Assembly: GCA_902556905.1 (NCBI GenBank)
Contig: CACDYK010000007.1
Location: forward strand, 1 to 64,000
Reading direction: 5' to 3'
Length of the DNA stretch: 64,000 bases
DNA from: an uncultured Pelagibacteraceae bacterium
GTDB lineage: Bacteria > Pseudomonadota > Alphaproteobacteria > Pelagibacterales > Pelagibacteraceae
Shown piece by piece: positions 1 to 8,164 of this stretch. Positions within the stretch are counted from its first letter, which is position 1. Each line of letters opens with the position of its first letter. Below the pieces are notes generated by a model. The model saw only the letters and a list, made by a program, of their open reading frames with translations. It had not been told where the DNA came from and made no database searches. Both the position numbers and the translations under genes were made by a program.

Positions 1-69
1 ATCCTTTTTGAAGCGGTCTAAGTATTTTAATGGAAATAACTGATTACCAAGTATAAAAAATATTTTCAT
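1..69 (-). CDS. Cryptochrome/photolyase-related protein, N-terminal fragment
   Basis: Only the first 23 codons lie in the window; the gene continues past the left edge. The reading starts at an ATG whose complement is at 67-69 and begins MKIFFILGNQLFP. The hydrophobic strand followed by LGNQLFP matches the start of the FeS-type bacterial cryptochrome/(6-4) photolyase-related family, whose members usually read LGDQL there. The family repairs UV-damaged DNA using FAD, often with an iron-sulfur cluster, but no catalytic part is visible here. It is divergent from the SDR gene at 97 with a 27-base gap. The call rests on the N-terminal motif alone. Confidence 0.6.
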   Translation of the reverse strand, partial: MKIFFILGNQLFPLKYLDRFKKD

Positions 70-96
70 AATTAAATATAACTAATTAAAAAATTT

Positions 97-807
97 ATGT
101 CAGAAAAATATCTAATCTTTGGTGCGACAGGATCTATTGGTTCAAGTCTAGCTGAACAATTAAAAAATTCTGGAAATGCTATTCACTTAATTGCAAGAAA
201 TGAAAGTGAGGTAAGTTCTATTGCAGAAAAATTAGGTTGCACATTCACTGTTGCTGATGTTTTAGAAGAAGGTTTTATTGAAAAAGTTAAAGCAGATGTA
301 ACTGAGATAAAAGGAATTGCATACTGTGTGGGTTCAATTGATTTGAAGCCATTAAGAATGGTTACCGAACAAGATTTTAATAAATGTATGAAATTAAATC
401 TTTATTCAGCTGTAGAGGCTATTAAAGGATGTCAAGAAAGTTTAAAAAAAAACAAGGGCTCTATTGTTTTATTTTCAACAGTAGCAGCTCAAAGAGGGTT
501 TACAAACCATGCAATTATTGCATCAGCTAAAGCTGCTGTTGAGGGGTTAACGGTATCGCTAGCAGCAGAATTTGCCCCAAACATAAGAGTGAATTGTATT
601 GCTCCAAGTTTAACAAAATCAAAAATTGCTGAGCCAATGCTAAAAAATACTACAATAGCAGAGGGTATTGCAAAAGCTCATCCACTAAAAAGATTGGGTG
701 AAGGAAAAGATTCGGCCTCTCTTGCAAAGTTTTTAATTTCTGAAGATAGTTCCTGGGTAACAGGTCAAATTATTGCAGTTGACGGTGGTAGATCAAAACT
801 ATCTTAG
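97..807 (+). CDS. SDR-family protein with altered active site
   Basis: A 236-residue short-chain dehydrogenase/reductase fold protein. Residues 8-14 carry the Rossmann nucleotide-binding turn GATGSIG, and the C-terminal segment VTGQIIAVDGG is typical of classical SDRs. The usual catalytic YxxxK is changed: the conserved Lys is present in the segment ASAKAAVEGL, but the Tyr position four residues earlier is Ile. It may therefore be non-catalytic, bind a nucleotide, or use another acid. It is divergent from the photolyase-type gene and sits directly upstream of the sugar dehydrogenase. SDR membership is clear; substrate and activity are unknown. Confidence 0.85.
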   Translation: MSEKYLIFGATGSIGSSLAEQLKNSGNAIHLIARNESEVSSIAEKLGCTFTVADVLEEGFIEKVKADVTEIKGIAYCVGSIDLKPLRMVTEQDFNKCMKLNLYSAVEAIKGCQESLKKNKGSIVLFSTVAAQRGFTNHAIIASAKAAVEGLTVSLAAEFAPNIRVNCIAPSLTKSKIAEPMLKNTTIAEGIAKAHPLKRLGEGKDSASLAKFLISEDSSWVTGQIIAVDGGRSKLS

Positions 808-808
808 A

Positions 809-1873
809 GTGAGAAAATATTTTTTATTAATTTTTTTTCTTTTTTTTTCTTCAGTGAGTTTTTCTGATGATTATTCTTTAACTGAAATTACAAAATTAGA
901 TAAACCTTGGGGTTCCTCATTTATTAATAATGATGAAATAATTGTAACTGAGAAAGATGGAAAAATAAAAATAATTAATATTAATTCAAAAAATATATTT
1001 GAAGTTGAACACAACTTAAATTTTTTAAATGTTGGACAAGGTGGATTATTAGATATTATTTATCAAGACAATTATCTTTGGGTTTCGTATTCTGAAAATA
1101 GAGGTAACGGAAAAACAAGTACTTCAATTGCTAAAACAGTATTAAATAAAAAAAAATTAAATTTTAAAAATATATTTCAAGCAAATCCTCCTATAAACTC
1201 GGGCTATCATTTTGGCTCTAGATTAGCGATAAAAGGTAAATATCTTTATGCTTCGGTTGGTGAAAGAGGAATGGGAATGATTGCACAAGATCCTACAAAA
1301 CACCCTGGTAGCATTATAAGAATTTATACTGACGGTAGTATTCCAAAGGATAATCCAAAGTTTGAGGGTAAATCAGATTGGTTACCAGAAATTTATCAAA
1401 TTGGTGTTAGAAACCCACAGGGATTGGTACTATCTCCTTATGATGAAAAAATTTATTTAAGCAATCATGGAGCAAGAGGTGGTGACTGGTTTGGTGAAGC
1501 AAAAAAAGGGGGAAACTATGGTTGGAAGATATTAGGATGGGGCGGGAAGAACTATTCAGGTACTAAAATTGGACCAAAATGGAAACCTGGCTTTACTAAA
1601 GCTATTCAATACTGGGTGCCCTCAATTGCTAGCAGTGCAATAACTATTTATAAAGGAAATGAGTTTAAAGAATGGAATGGTCATGCTTTAATAACCTCAC
1701 TTAAAGATAAATCCTTAAGAAAAATAATTTTTAATAATTTATCTAATATAAATGAAGAAGTTATTTTTAAAAATAAAATAGGAAGAATTAGAGATATTCA
1801 AGTGCATCCAAACAACGGAAAAATTTTTTTTCTAGCAGGAGATAAATTGTGGTTAATGGAAAAAAATAATTAA
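809..1873 (+). CDS. PQQ-dependent sugar (aldose) dehydrogenase, secreted
   Basis: A beta-propeller protein of about 354 residues of the soluble glucose/sorbosone dehydrogenase family (YliI-like), which oxidises aldoses in the periplasm using PQQ. Family signatures are GQGGLLDI, the YHFGSRL segment with the expected catalytic His, and IGVRNPQGL. I chose the GTG at 809 because it puts a clean signal peptide (RKY, then a long Phe/Leu/Ile stretch ending SVSFS) at the N-terminus. An in-frame TTG at 773 would add 12 residues and overlap the SDR gene. The GTG lies two bases after the SDR stop, so the two are probably cotranscribed. No PQQ synthesis gene is in the window. Confidence 0.85.
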   Translation: MRKYFLLIFFLFFSSVSFSDDYSLTEITKLDKPWGSSFINNDEIIVTEKDGKIKIININSKNIFEVEHNLNFLNVGQGGLLDIIYQDNYLWVSYSENRGNGKTSTSIAKTVLNKKKLNFKNIFQANPPINSGYHFGSRLAIKGKYLYASVGERGMGMIAQDPTKHPGSIIRIYTDGSIPKDNPKFEGKSDWLPEIYQIGVRNPQGLVLSPYDEKIYLSNHGARGGDWFGEAKKGGNYGWKILGWGGKNYSGTKIGPKWKPGFTKAIQYWVPSIASSAITIYKGNEFKEWNGHALITSLKDKSLRKIIFNNLSNINEEVIFKNKIGRIRDIQVHPNNGKIFFLAGDKLWLMEKNN

Positions 1874-1881
1874 TTAAAGAT

Positions 1882-2868
1882 ATGGGAAAAAAACCTTACC
1901 ACCATCTTCCAGATGGAACCTTTAGGAATCCTGAAGGATCTCCAGTTAGGGCAAATGATGTAAGATTTTCCTACAGAACATTTATTAAAGAAAAAAAGAA
2001 AATTGATATTACTTTTCCAAAAGATCATGTAATCGATAAAAAAATTGTTAAAGAAAACTTAGAGAAATTTAAAGATGATGATTACATTGCATGGATTGGT
2101 CATGCTACTTATTTAATTAAATTAGGTAATACCACATTGATAACAGATCCTGTATTTTCAAAAAATGCAGGACCATTAATTTTTGGCCCAAAGAGATTTA
2201 CTGAACCGGCTTTAAAACTTAATGAAATTCCAAAAACAGATGTATTTCTATTAACCCATAATCACTATGACCATCAAGATATGTCTACAATTAGAGAATT
2301 TCCTTTCAAGGATGCAAAAGTATTGGTTCCTTTAAAGCTAGGAAAGTATTTTAAAAAATACAAAGATGTTAATGAAATGGATTGGTATGAAGAAATTAAA
2401 ATTAACGATCATTTAAAAATAACATTCTTACCAGCAGTACATTGGTCAAAAAGAAGTCTAACTGATACCAACAAAACTTTATGGGGTAATTTTTTAATTC
2501 AATATAAGGATATAAAAATTTTATTTGCATGTGACACGGGTTATGGAAATATTTATGAAAAAATTGGTAAAAAATATGGTCCAATTGATATTACAATGAT
2601 TAATATAGGTGCTTATGATTTTAGACCAATGTTTGATAAATCTATTTATCACACAACTCCTGAAGAGGCTCTTAATGTTGCACAAGATTTAAAAAGCAAA
2701 AAAGTATTGGGAATGCACTGGGGAACTTTTGTTTTGTCTCTTGAACCTATAATGGAACCTCCTATTCGATTTAAAGAAAATGCTGAAAAATTTGGGTTTA
2801 AAAAAAAAGATGCAATTACATTTAAGATTGGTGAAATTAGCTCTTTAAAATCAATTCTTAAAGATTAA
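1882..2868 (+). CDS. Metallo-beta-lactamase-fold hydrolase (NAPE-PLD/UlaG-like)
   Basis: A 328-residue cytoplasmic MBL-fold protein. The zinc motif THNHYDHQD (HxHxDH) is near residue 127, followed by the later ligands in LPAVHWSKRS, FACDTGYG and LGMHWGTF. The segment IAWIGHATYLIKLG is typical of the NAPE-PLD/UlaG branch, whose members hydrolyse phosphodiesters, lactones or related esters. It follows the sugar dehydrogenase with an 8-base gap, so cotranscription is likely. The native substrate cannot be read from the sequence. Confidence 0.85.
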   Translation: MGKKPYHHLPDGTFRNPEGSPVRANDVRFSYRTFIKEKKKIDITFPKDHVIDKKIVKENLEKFKDDDYIAWIGHATYLIKLGNTTLITDPVFSKNAGPLIFGPKRFTEPALKLNEIPKTDVFLLTHNHYDHQDMSTIREFPFKDAKVLVPLKLGKYFKKYKDVNEMDWYEEIKINDHLKITFLPAVHWSKRSLTDTNKTLWGNFLIQYKDIKILFACDTGYGNIYEKIGKKYGPIDITMINIGAYDFRPMFDKSIYHTTPEEALNVAQDLKSKKVLGMHWGTFVLSLEPIMEPPIRFKENAEKFGFKKKDAITFKIGEISSLKSILKD

Positions 2869-2870
2869 TT

Positions 2871-3746
2871 TTAAATTTGTTTTAGAAAAAAATTTCTTAA
2901 TTGAATAATTGTTTGTTTTGGATTTTGTTCTGGAATAAAATGTCCAGAGTCTATAGCTTTTCCTACAATTTTTTTGTTAGAATATTTTTGCCAAATTTTT
3001 ATTGAATTAAATTGTTTTCCTATTACCCCATTTTTTCCCCATAAAACTTGAATTGGGATGTTGAGTTTTTTATTTTTATCTTTTTTATCATGTTCTAAGT
3101 CAATTGTGTCTGAAGCTCTATAATCTTCACATGAAGCATGAATTCTTTTTTTTTGTTTAAATGACTTAAGATAAGCTTCTTCTGCTTTGCCAAACTTATG
3201 TTCTCCAGACCATTTGTGCAAACAACTTTTCATCCATTTTCTTGGGTCACTCATTATCATTCTTTCAGGTAACCATGATGGCTGGATCAAAAAAAACCAA
3301 TGAAAGTAAGCTTTTGCAAATTTTCTATCAGTAGTTTCATACATGTCTAGTGTTGGACAAATATCCAAAACACATAAGGCTAAAATTTTATTTCTAAAAT
3401 CTCTAGCCATCCTGTGAGCAACTCTCCCACCCCGATCATGACCTGCTAGAAAAAATTTTTTAAAATTTAATTTATTCATTAGCTGGATCATATCTTTAGC
3501 CATTTCTCTTTTTGAATAATTAATATGTTTTTTATCCCCAGGTAAAACTAAACTATTTCCATACCCTCTTAAATCAGCAACTACTACTGTAAAATTTTTA
3601 CTTAATTCTGGTGCACTTTTATGCCACATGACATGGGTTTGAGGATATCCATGAAGTAAAAGTAATGGGGGTCCATTACCCTTAATTCTACAAAAAATTT
3701 TTCCTTTATTTACTTTAATGAATTTTTTTTTAAATCCTTCAAACAT
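2871..3746 (-). CDS. Alpha/beta hydrolase, fluoroacetate/haloacetate dehalogenase type
   Basis: A 291-residue alpha/beta hydrolase. The nucleophile elbow GHDRGGRVAHRMARD carries Asp (not Ser), followed by the Arg pair that binds carboxylate in fluoroacetate dehalogenases. Other matches to that family are VLDICPTLDMY, the halide-pocket pair His-Trp in YFHWFFLIQPSWLPE, the Tyr in CEDYRAS, and the catalytic His in DSGHFIPEQNP. All the residues known to act in the bacterial enzyme are therefore in place. Family members hydrolyse C-F or C-Cl bonds of haloacetates, although some homologues are plain esterases or epoxide hydrolases. It ends tail-to-tail with the MBL gene. The family call is strong; the exact halide is inferred. 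Confidence 0.8.
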   Translation of the reverse strand: MFEGFKKKFIKVNKGKIFCRIKGNGPPLLLLHGYPQTHVMWHKSAPELSKNFTVVVADLRGYGNSLVLPGDKKHINYSKREMAKDMIQLMNKLNFKKFFLAGHDRGGRVAHRMARDFRNKILALCVLDICPTLDMYETTDRKFAKAYFHWFFLIQPSWLPERMIMSDPRKWMKSCLHKWSGEHKFGKAEEAYLKSFKQKKRIHASCEDYRASDTIDLEHDKKDKNKKLNIPIQVLWGKNGVIGKQFNSIKIWQKYSNKKIVGKAIDSGHFIPEQNPKQTIIQLRNFFLKQI

Positions 3747-3757
3747 CTTTAAAAGAA

Positions 3758-4018
3758 TTAATCATTTAATAATTTATTTTTAGCTTTTATAAATTCCTCT
3801 TGAGTAATTACTCCACTTTCTTTTAAATTATTTAATTTTGAAAGCTCATCACTTAAATTATCAGATAAAGATTCTTGATTATCTTCATAACTATTTGCTT
3901 CTTTTTCAGATCTATTTTCTTCTTTTGCAGCAAATCCCTTCATAATTGCCGTAGCACCCAAATATAAAACAAAGCCCATTATTGGAATTACTAAACCAAA
4001 AAATATTATCTTTTCCAT
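3758..4018 (-). CDS. Small membrane protein with SHOCT domain
   Basis: An 86-residue protein with one N-terminal membrane helix (about residues 4-25), an acidic Ser/Asn/Glu-rich linker, and a C-terminal SHOCT motif (LSKLNNLKESGVITQEEF, then KAKNKLL). SHOCT domains are short helical oligomerisation modules found at protein ends. It sits between the dehalogenase-like gene and another small membrane protein, all on the same strand. Its function is unknown. Confidence 0.75.
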   Translation of the reverse strand: MEKIIFFGLVIPIMGFVLYLGATAIMKGFAAKEENRSEKEANSYEDNQESLSDNLSDELSKLNNLKESGVITQEEFIKAKNKLLND

Positions 4019-4021
4019 AAA

Positions 4022-4225
4022 TTAGTCTTCGTCCTCTTCTCTCCATTTTTTTTCATACATAAGCCATGCAGCATAAATTACGCATACTGTACCAACTATC
4101 ATACCATAATCAAATCCAGTTTGTTTATCATACAGATACCAACCTAATTGTGTGGCTCCTATCGGGGGAATGGTCAGTAAAAGAAAGATTATTCCAATCC
4201 TATAAGGATATTTTGGTTTTTTCAT
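4022..4225 (-). CDS. Hypothetical two-helix membrane protein
   Basis: A 67-residue protein starting MKKPKYPYRIG, with two predicted membrane helices (about residues 9-31 and 40-58) and a charged Lys/Arg/Glu/Asp tail. The ATG at 4223-4225 is preferred over an in-frame TTG at 4238-4240. It lies 3 bases upstream of the SHOCT protein, so the pair is probably one unit. I do not recognise a family. It could be a membrane anchor or partner of the SHOCT protein, which is inference from position only. Confidence 0.6.
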   Translation of the reverse strand: MKKPKYPYRIGIIFLLLTIPPIGATQLGWYLYDKQTGFDYGMIVGTVCVIYAAWLMYEKKWREEDED

Positions 4226-4262
4226 TCCCAAAACTATCAAATTTAGTTAATAAATTTTATCT

Positions 4263-5108
4263 TTATTTTTGCGATCTTTTGAAACAGTCAATAGTATTCT
4301 TTAATAAACACGCAATTGTCATTGGCCCCACTCCACCAGGAACAGGAGTAAGTGCTTTGGCAACTTTTGAAACTTCATCAAATGCAACATCACCCACTAA
4401 ACCATTTTCAGTTTTATTAATTCCAACATCAATTACAATTGCATCTTTTTTAACCCAATCGCCTTTTACAAGTTCTGGGATACCCACAGCTGCAACTATA
4501 ATATCTGCTTCTAAACATTCAGCTTTTAAATCTTTTGTTCGTGAATGTGTAATTGTAACCGTACAGTTTTCTTTAAGAAGAAGTTGTGTCATTGGTTTAC
4601 CATTTAAATTTGATCTTCCTACTACAACTGCTTTTTTACCACTTAAGTTTGGTTCAATTTTTTTGATCATCAAATAACATCCAAGAGGAGTGCAAGGCAC
4701 TGAACTTTCATAACCTGAAGATAAGTTACCCACATTCATTGGATGAAAACCATCTACATCTTTTGATGGGGTAATTGTTTCTATTACTTTTTGTTTATCA
4801 ATATGTTTTGGGAGTGGAAGTTGAACTAAAATTCCCGAAACACTTTTATCATTATTTAATTCTTCAATTTTTTCTAAAATTATTTTTTCTTCGACTGTAT
4901 CTGGGTATCTTATAACTTCAGATTTAAGCCCAACCTCGTTTGCTGATTTTTCTTTGTTACGAACATAAATTTGGCTAGGAGCCATATCTCCAATTAAAAT
5001 TACTGTTAGTCCAGGAACTTTATTATATTTAGTTTTTAACTCTGCAACTTCTTCTTTAAGCTCTTCTCTAAGTTCGGCTGCTATTTTTTTTCCGTCGATT
5101 AAAATCAT
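4263..5108 (-). CDS. folD: Methylenetetrahydrofolate dehydrogenase/cyclohydrolase FolD
   Basis: A 281-residue bifunctional enzyme that interconverts 5,10-methylene-THF and 10-formyl-THF using NADP. Signatures seen are the YVRNKEKSA segment with the catalytic Tyr and Lys, GILVQLPLPKHID, the NADP site VVGRSNLNGKPM, and PVPGGVGPMT near the end. Length is normal. It lies 7 bases downstream of yggT in a same-strand run from hemC. Its product feeds the formyl-THF used by PurH at 18178. Confidence 0.97.
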   Translation of the reverse strand: MILIDGKKIAAELREELKEEVAELKTKYNKVPGLTVILIGDMAPSQIYVRNKEKSANEVGLKSEVIRYPDTVEEKIILEKIEELNNDKSVSGILVQLPLPKHIDKQKVIETITPSKDVDGFHPMNVGNLSSGYESSVPCTPLGCYLMIKKIEPNLSGKKAVVVGRSNLNGKPMTQLLLKENCTVTITHSRTKDLKAECLEADIIVAAVGIPELVKGDWVKKDAIVIDVGINKTENGLVGDVAFDEVSKVAKALTPVPGGVGPMTIACLLKNTIDCFKRSQK

Positions 5109-5115
5109 AAATTTT

Positions 5116-5406
5116 TTAGAATATTAATGGTGCAATGTAGAGCTTCATACACATTTCAATAAACCAAATCAATAAAAGAAGAATTATTGGAGATATATCA
5201 AGTGAGCCTAGATTAGGCAAAAAACGTCTAATTCTATATAATATTGGATCTGTTAATCGATATGTCATTTCTAAAATTGAATAAACAAATCGATTTTGGG
5301 TATTTAAAACATTAAAAGCGATCAACCAGCTTATTAGGACATTTGCTATAACGACATAAGAATACAGTTTTAAAATTTGTAAAACTAAATAGAAAATCGC
5401 TATCAT
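5116..5406 (-). CDS. yggT: YggT family membrane protein
   Basis: A 96-residue inner-membrane protein with two hydrophobic segments flanking the family motif TDPILYRIRRFLP near the middle. YggT proteins are linked to cell shape and osmotic or ion tolerance, but their molecular role is not settled. The ATG overlaps the stop of the MscS gene by 4 bases. A second protein with a similar motif lies at 15501. Confidence 0.88.
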   Translation of the reverse strand: MIAIFYLVLQILKLYSYVVIANVLISWLIAFNVLNTQNRFVYSILEMTYRLTDPILYRIRRFLPNLGSLDISPIILLLLIWFIEMCMKLYIAPLIF

Positions 5407-6488
5407 TTTTTCTCGATATAAATCGACTGACTTGGGAAAGCAAAAGCTGCTTTTTTATTTTCTACAATTTGTTTAATTTCAATTGCTAGTCTTTCTTTAA
5501 CAGAAAGCATTTCATTCCAACTGTTAGTTTTTGTAAAACAACGAACGTACATATCAATAGAGCTATCAGAAAATTTATCAATTCTAACTGCTACACCAAC
5601 GTTTACATCAAAATCTTCACTTTTATTAATGTAAGCTTCAATTTCATTTCTAATAGTCTTTAACTGATCAACTGTTGTGTCATACTGAAGAGTAATTATC
5701 CAGCTTATCAACCAATTAGAAGTTTCGCTTACATTTACAACTGCATTTTCAGCAAATTGAAAATTTGGAATAATTGCAAGTGACTTGTCAAATTTTCTAA
5801 TTGTTGTTGATCTAAATCCAATCTTTTCAACAATCCCTTCAATGATACCTTCAACAGCAATCCAATCACCTATCTTAAATCTTTTCTCAACTAATACTAA
5901 AATTCCTGAAATTAAATTTTTAAATAAATCCTGAGCACCTAATGCAACTGCTACACCAAACAAACCAAGTCCTGCAATGATTGGTCCTATCTTAATTCCC
6001 CATAACTCTAAAACTGCCGCAAGACCTAAAATAAAAATTAAAATTTTAAGAGATTTAATTATCCATCCAATTAACTCTCTAGTTAAAAGTTTATCAAGTC
6101 CACTTAAAATATAAGAAATTGGTTCAATGATTTGGTGAATAACCCAAAATATCAATATGGTAATTAACGTTCTGTTAATAGTATCAACAACCTCTCGACC
6201 CTCAATTGAAAAAGTCATATAATAACTTGCAATAAAAAAACCAAGAACAATTGGTAAAAATCTTGCAGGACCTTCAAGAGCGTGGACGAAAGTATCATCA
6301 AGTTTATTGGTTGTTCTCTTAGATATAATTTCTAACTTTTTAATTATAAGTTTAGAGATTAATCCTCTAAAAATTAAGAAAATAAAAAATATCCCAATTC
6401 CAATTAATATTTGAAAAATATCAACACCTAGAATTCCCTTTTTCCAAACAGACAAAAATATATCAGAAAAATTATTTATTATTTCCAT
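5403..6488 (-). CDS. MscS-family mechanosensitive ion channel
   Basis: A 361-residue channel of the MscS family that releases solutes under membrane tension. The N-terminal half has about four or five membrane helices. The pore helix and beta domain follow: GVAVALGAQDLFKNLISG, then VEKRFKIGDWI, IVEKIGFRSTTIR and IPNFQFAENAVVNVS. The C-terminal cytoplasmic alpha/beta domain is present. It lies between hemD and yggT, closely spaced on the same strand. Confidence 0.92.
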   Translation of the reverse strand: MEIINNFSDIFLSVWKKGILGVDIFQILIGIGIFFIFLIFRGLISKLIIKKLEIISKRTTNKLDDTFVHALEGPARFLPIVLGFFIASYYMTFSIEGREVVDTINRTLITILIFWVIHQIIEPISYILSGLDKLLTRELIGWIIKSLKILIFILGLAAVLELWGIKIGPIIAGLGLFGVAVALGAQDLFKNLISGILVLVEKRFKIGDWIAVEGIIEGIVEKIGFRSTTIRKFDKSLAIIPNFQFAENAVVNVSETSNWLISWIITLQYDTTVDQLKTIRNEIEAYINKSEDFDVNVGVAVRIDKFSDSSIDMYVRCFTKTNSWNEMLSVKERLAIEIKQIVENKKAAFAFPSQSIYIEKK

Positions 6489-6490
6489 AG

Positions 6491-7189
6491 CTAAATTTTA
6501 TATAACAAAAACTCTTCTTCTCCAGGATTAAAAAGAAATATCTTCTTCCACTTAATTTCATTCAATATTGAGGAGGTTTTCTCGCCAATGCACATTAAGT
6601 TGGTATTCATCCAAAGTCTTTCGGAATGATGAATCTTAATAAAATTCAGTAAACTTAAGGCGCTATTTTGGGAGTAAACATAAACCATATCGGGTATTTT
6701 AAGCTTCAATTCCTTTACAAACTCATCATCAAAGTTTTGATTATGAGTAGTCCTATAATTTATAACCCTTTTAATATTATACCCCTCTTTTAATAGTTGA
6801 TGGTCAAGATCAACTGAAACTGTTTCACCGCTTATATAAATTAAATTTCCATCTTTCTGATTAAAATTTTGCAAAATTAACTCTTTTAAGTTTTCAACAT
6901 TGCCTTCAGCTGCAATTACATTTTGAAAACCTACACTTCTAGCTTTTTTTTCAGTAGCACTACCTACACAGAAACAAAGAAGATTTTTATCAATACTTTT
7001 TAAATCTAAAAACTTAATAGAATTTGCACTTGTGAAAATAACACCTTTAAAATCAAAAGAATTAATTTGCTCATAATCTACCTTGTCTATCTTTAACAAT
7101 TGAATATGAGAAACTTGATGTCCTAATGATTTAAATTTTATAATCATATCTGTGCAATCTTCTAAAGGTCTAGTTAATAAAATGTGCAT
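6491..7189 (-). CDS. hemD: Uroporphyrinogen-III synthase HemD
   Basis: A 232-residue HemD-type two-domain protein. It starts ILLTRPLEDC and carries GVIFTSANSIKFL and CVGSATEKKARSVGF, segments typical of this poorly conserved family. It closes hydroxymethylbilane to uroporphyrinogen III with inversion of ring D. It directly follows hemC on the same strand (a one-base gap), which supports the call. Tetrapyrrole genes hemE, hemH and hemJ are at 38802-41276. Confidence 0.88.
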   Translation of the reverse strand: MHILLTRPLEDCTDMIIKFKSLGHQVSHIQLLKIDKVDYEQINSFDFKGVIFTSANSIKFLDLKSIDKNLLCFCVGSATEKKARSVGFQNVIAAEGNVENLKELILQNFNQKDGNLIYISGETVSVDLDHQLLKEGYNIKRVINYRTTHNQNFDDEFVKELKLKIPDMVYVYSQNSALSLLNFIKIHHSERLWMNTNLMCIGEKTSSILNEIKWKKIFLFNPGEEEFLLYKI

Positions 7190-7190
7190 A

Positions 7191-8108
7191 TTATCTTTTA
7201 TAAGAATTATTTGATTTAGCTTTTAATATCTGTCCTACTTCTTTACCAAGAGTTTTTGCATTTTCAATTTTTGAAGATTTTTTTTCATAAAATCTATTAC
7301 TACCATCAAGGGAAAAAAGCTCTGCTTCTAAAATAATTTCATTTCCTTCTATTACAGCATGAGCTCCAACAGCTGTTTCACAATCACCCTCTAAAACTTT
7401 GAGAACATTTCTTTCTGTATGAGCTCTTATAGATGTTTCTTGGTTATTAATTTTATCTAAAATTGAAATAACTTCTTTGTCATTATTTCGACATTGAAGA
7501 GAGATAATTCCCTGTCCTGCACTTGGAATTAATTCTTCAGTTGAAAATATCTCTGCAACTTTATCCTCTATTGATAGAGATTTAATTCCTGCATAAGACA
7601 ATAATATTGCATCATACAAACCATCATTTAGTTTATTAATTCTCGTATCAACATTTCCTCTAATAAGCTTACAATTAAGATCGGATCTAATTTTTTTTAT
7701 TTGAAATTCTCTTCGATAGGACGATGTTCCAATTATAGCTTTAATTTTTAATTCTTTAAGTTTTTTTTTATCTTTAGTTATTAATATTTCTCTAGGATCA
7801 TTTCTTTCTAAAAATGTATCTGTTCTTAAACCATCAGTTTCAATTGCTGGCATATCCTTTAATGCATGAACAGCTATATCAATTTTTTTATCTTGAAGTT
7901 CTTTTTCTATGCTTGATGAAAATAAACCTTTTCCTCCAACTTCTGATAATCTTATATCTTGAACTTGATCTCCTTTTGTTGTTATTTCTTTAATTACAAT
8001 ATCTTCTTCATTTAAATCTGTATTTTGAATAATCTTATCCTTAGCATTTTGAGCATAAATTAATGCTAACTTGCTACCTCTTGATCCTATAATTATTTTA
8101 CTCTTCAT
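7191..8108 (-). CDS. hemC: Porphobilinogen deaminase HemC
   Basis: A 305-residue hydroxymethylbilane synthase that condenses four porphobilinogen units. Evidence: IGSRGSKLALIYAQ at the N-terminus, VHALKDMPA, IRGNVDTRINKL, and EGDCETAVGAHA with the Cys that holds the dipyrromethane cofactor. It is the first gene of a leftward unit hemC-hemD-mscS-yggT-folD and is divergent from tsaD across 56 bases that must hold both promoters. Confidence 0.97.
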   Translation of the reverse strand: MKSKIIIGSRGSKLALIYAQNAKDKIIQNTDLNEEDIVIKEITTKGDQVQDIRLSEVGGKGLFSSSIEKELQDKKIDIAVHALKDMPAIETDGLRTDTFLERNDPREILITKDKKKLKELKIKAIIGTSSYRREFQIKKIRSDLNCKLIRGNVDTRINKLNDGLYDAILLSYAGIKSLSIEDKVAEIFSTEELIPSAGQGIISLQCRNNDKEVISILDKINNQETSIRAHTERNVLKVLEGDCETAVGAHAVIEGNEIILEAELFSLDGSNRFYEKKSSKIENAKTLGKEVGQILKAKSNNSYKR

Positions 8109-8164
8109 AAATAAATATATTTCTTTCTTGTATTGAGATTGTACAATTAATAAAAACTATTTGA

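Noticed and set aside
4066-4677. A 203-residue + strand ORF opposite folD and the small membrane protein
   Set aside because: It is antisense to folD, which has full family motifs, and its own translation shows no domain; AT-rich antisense frames are often open.
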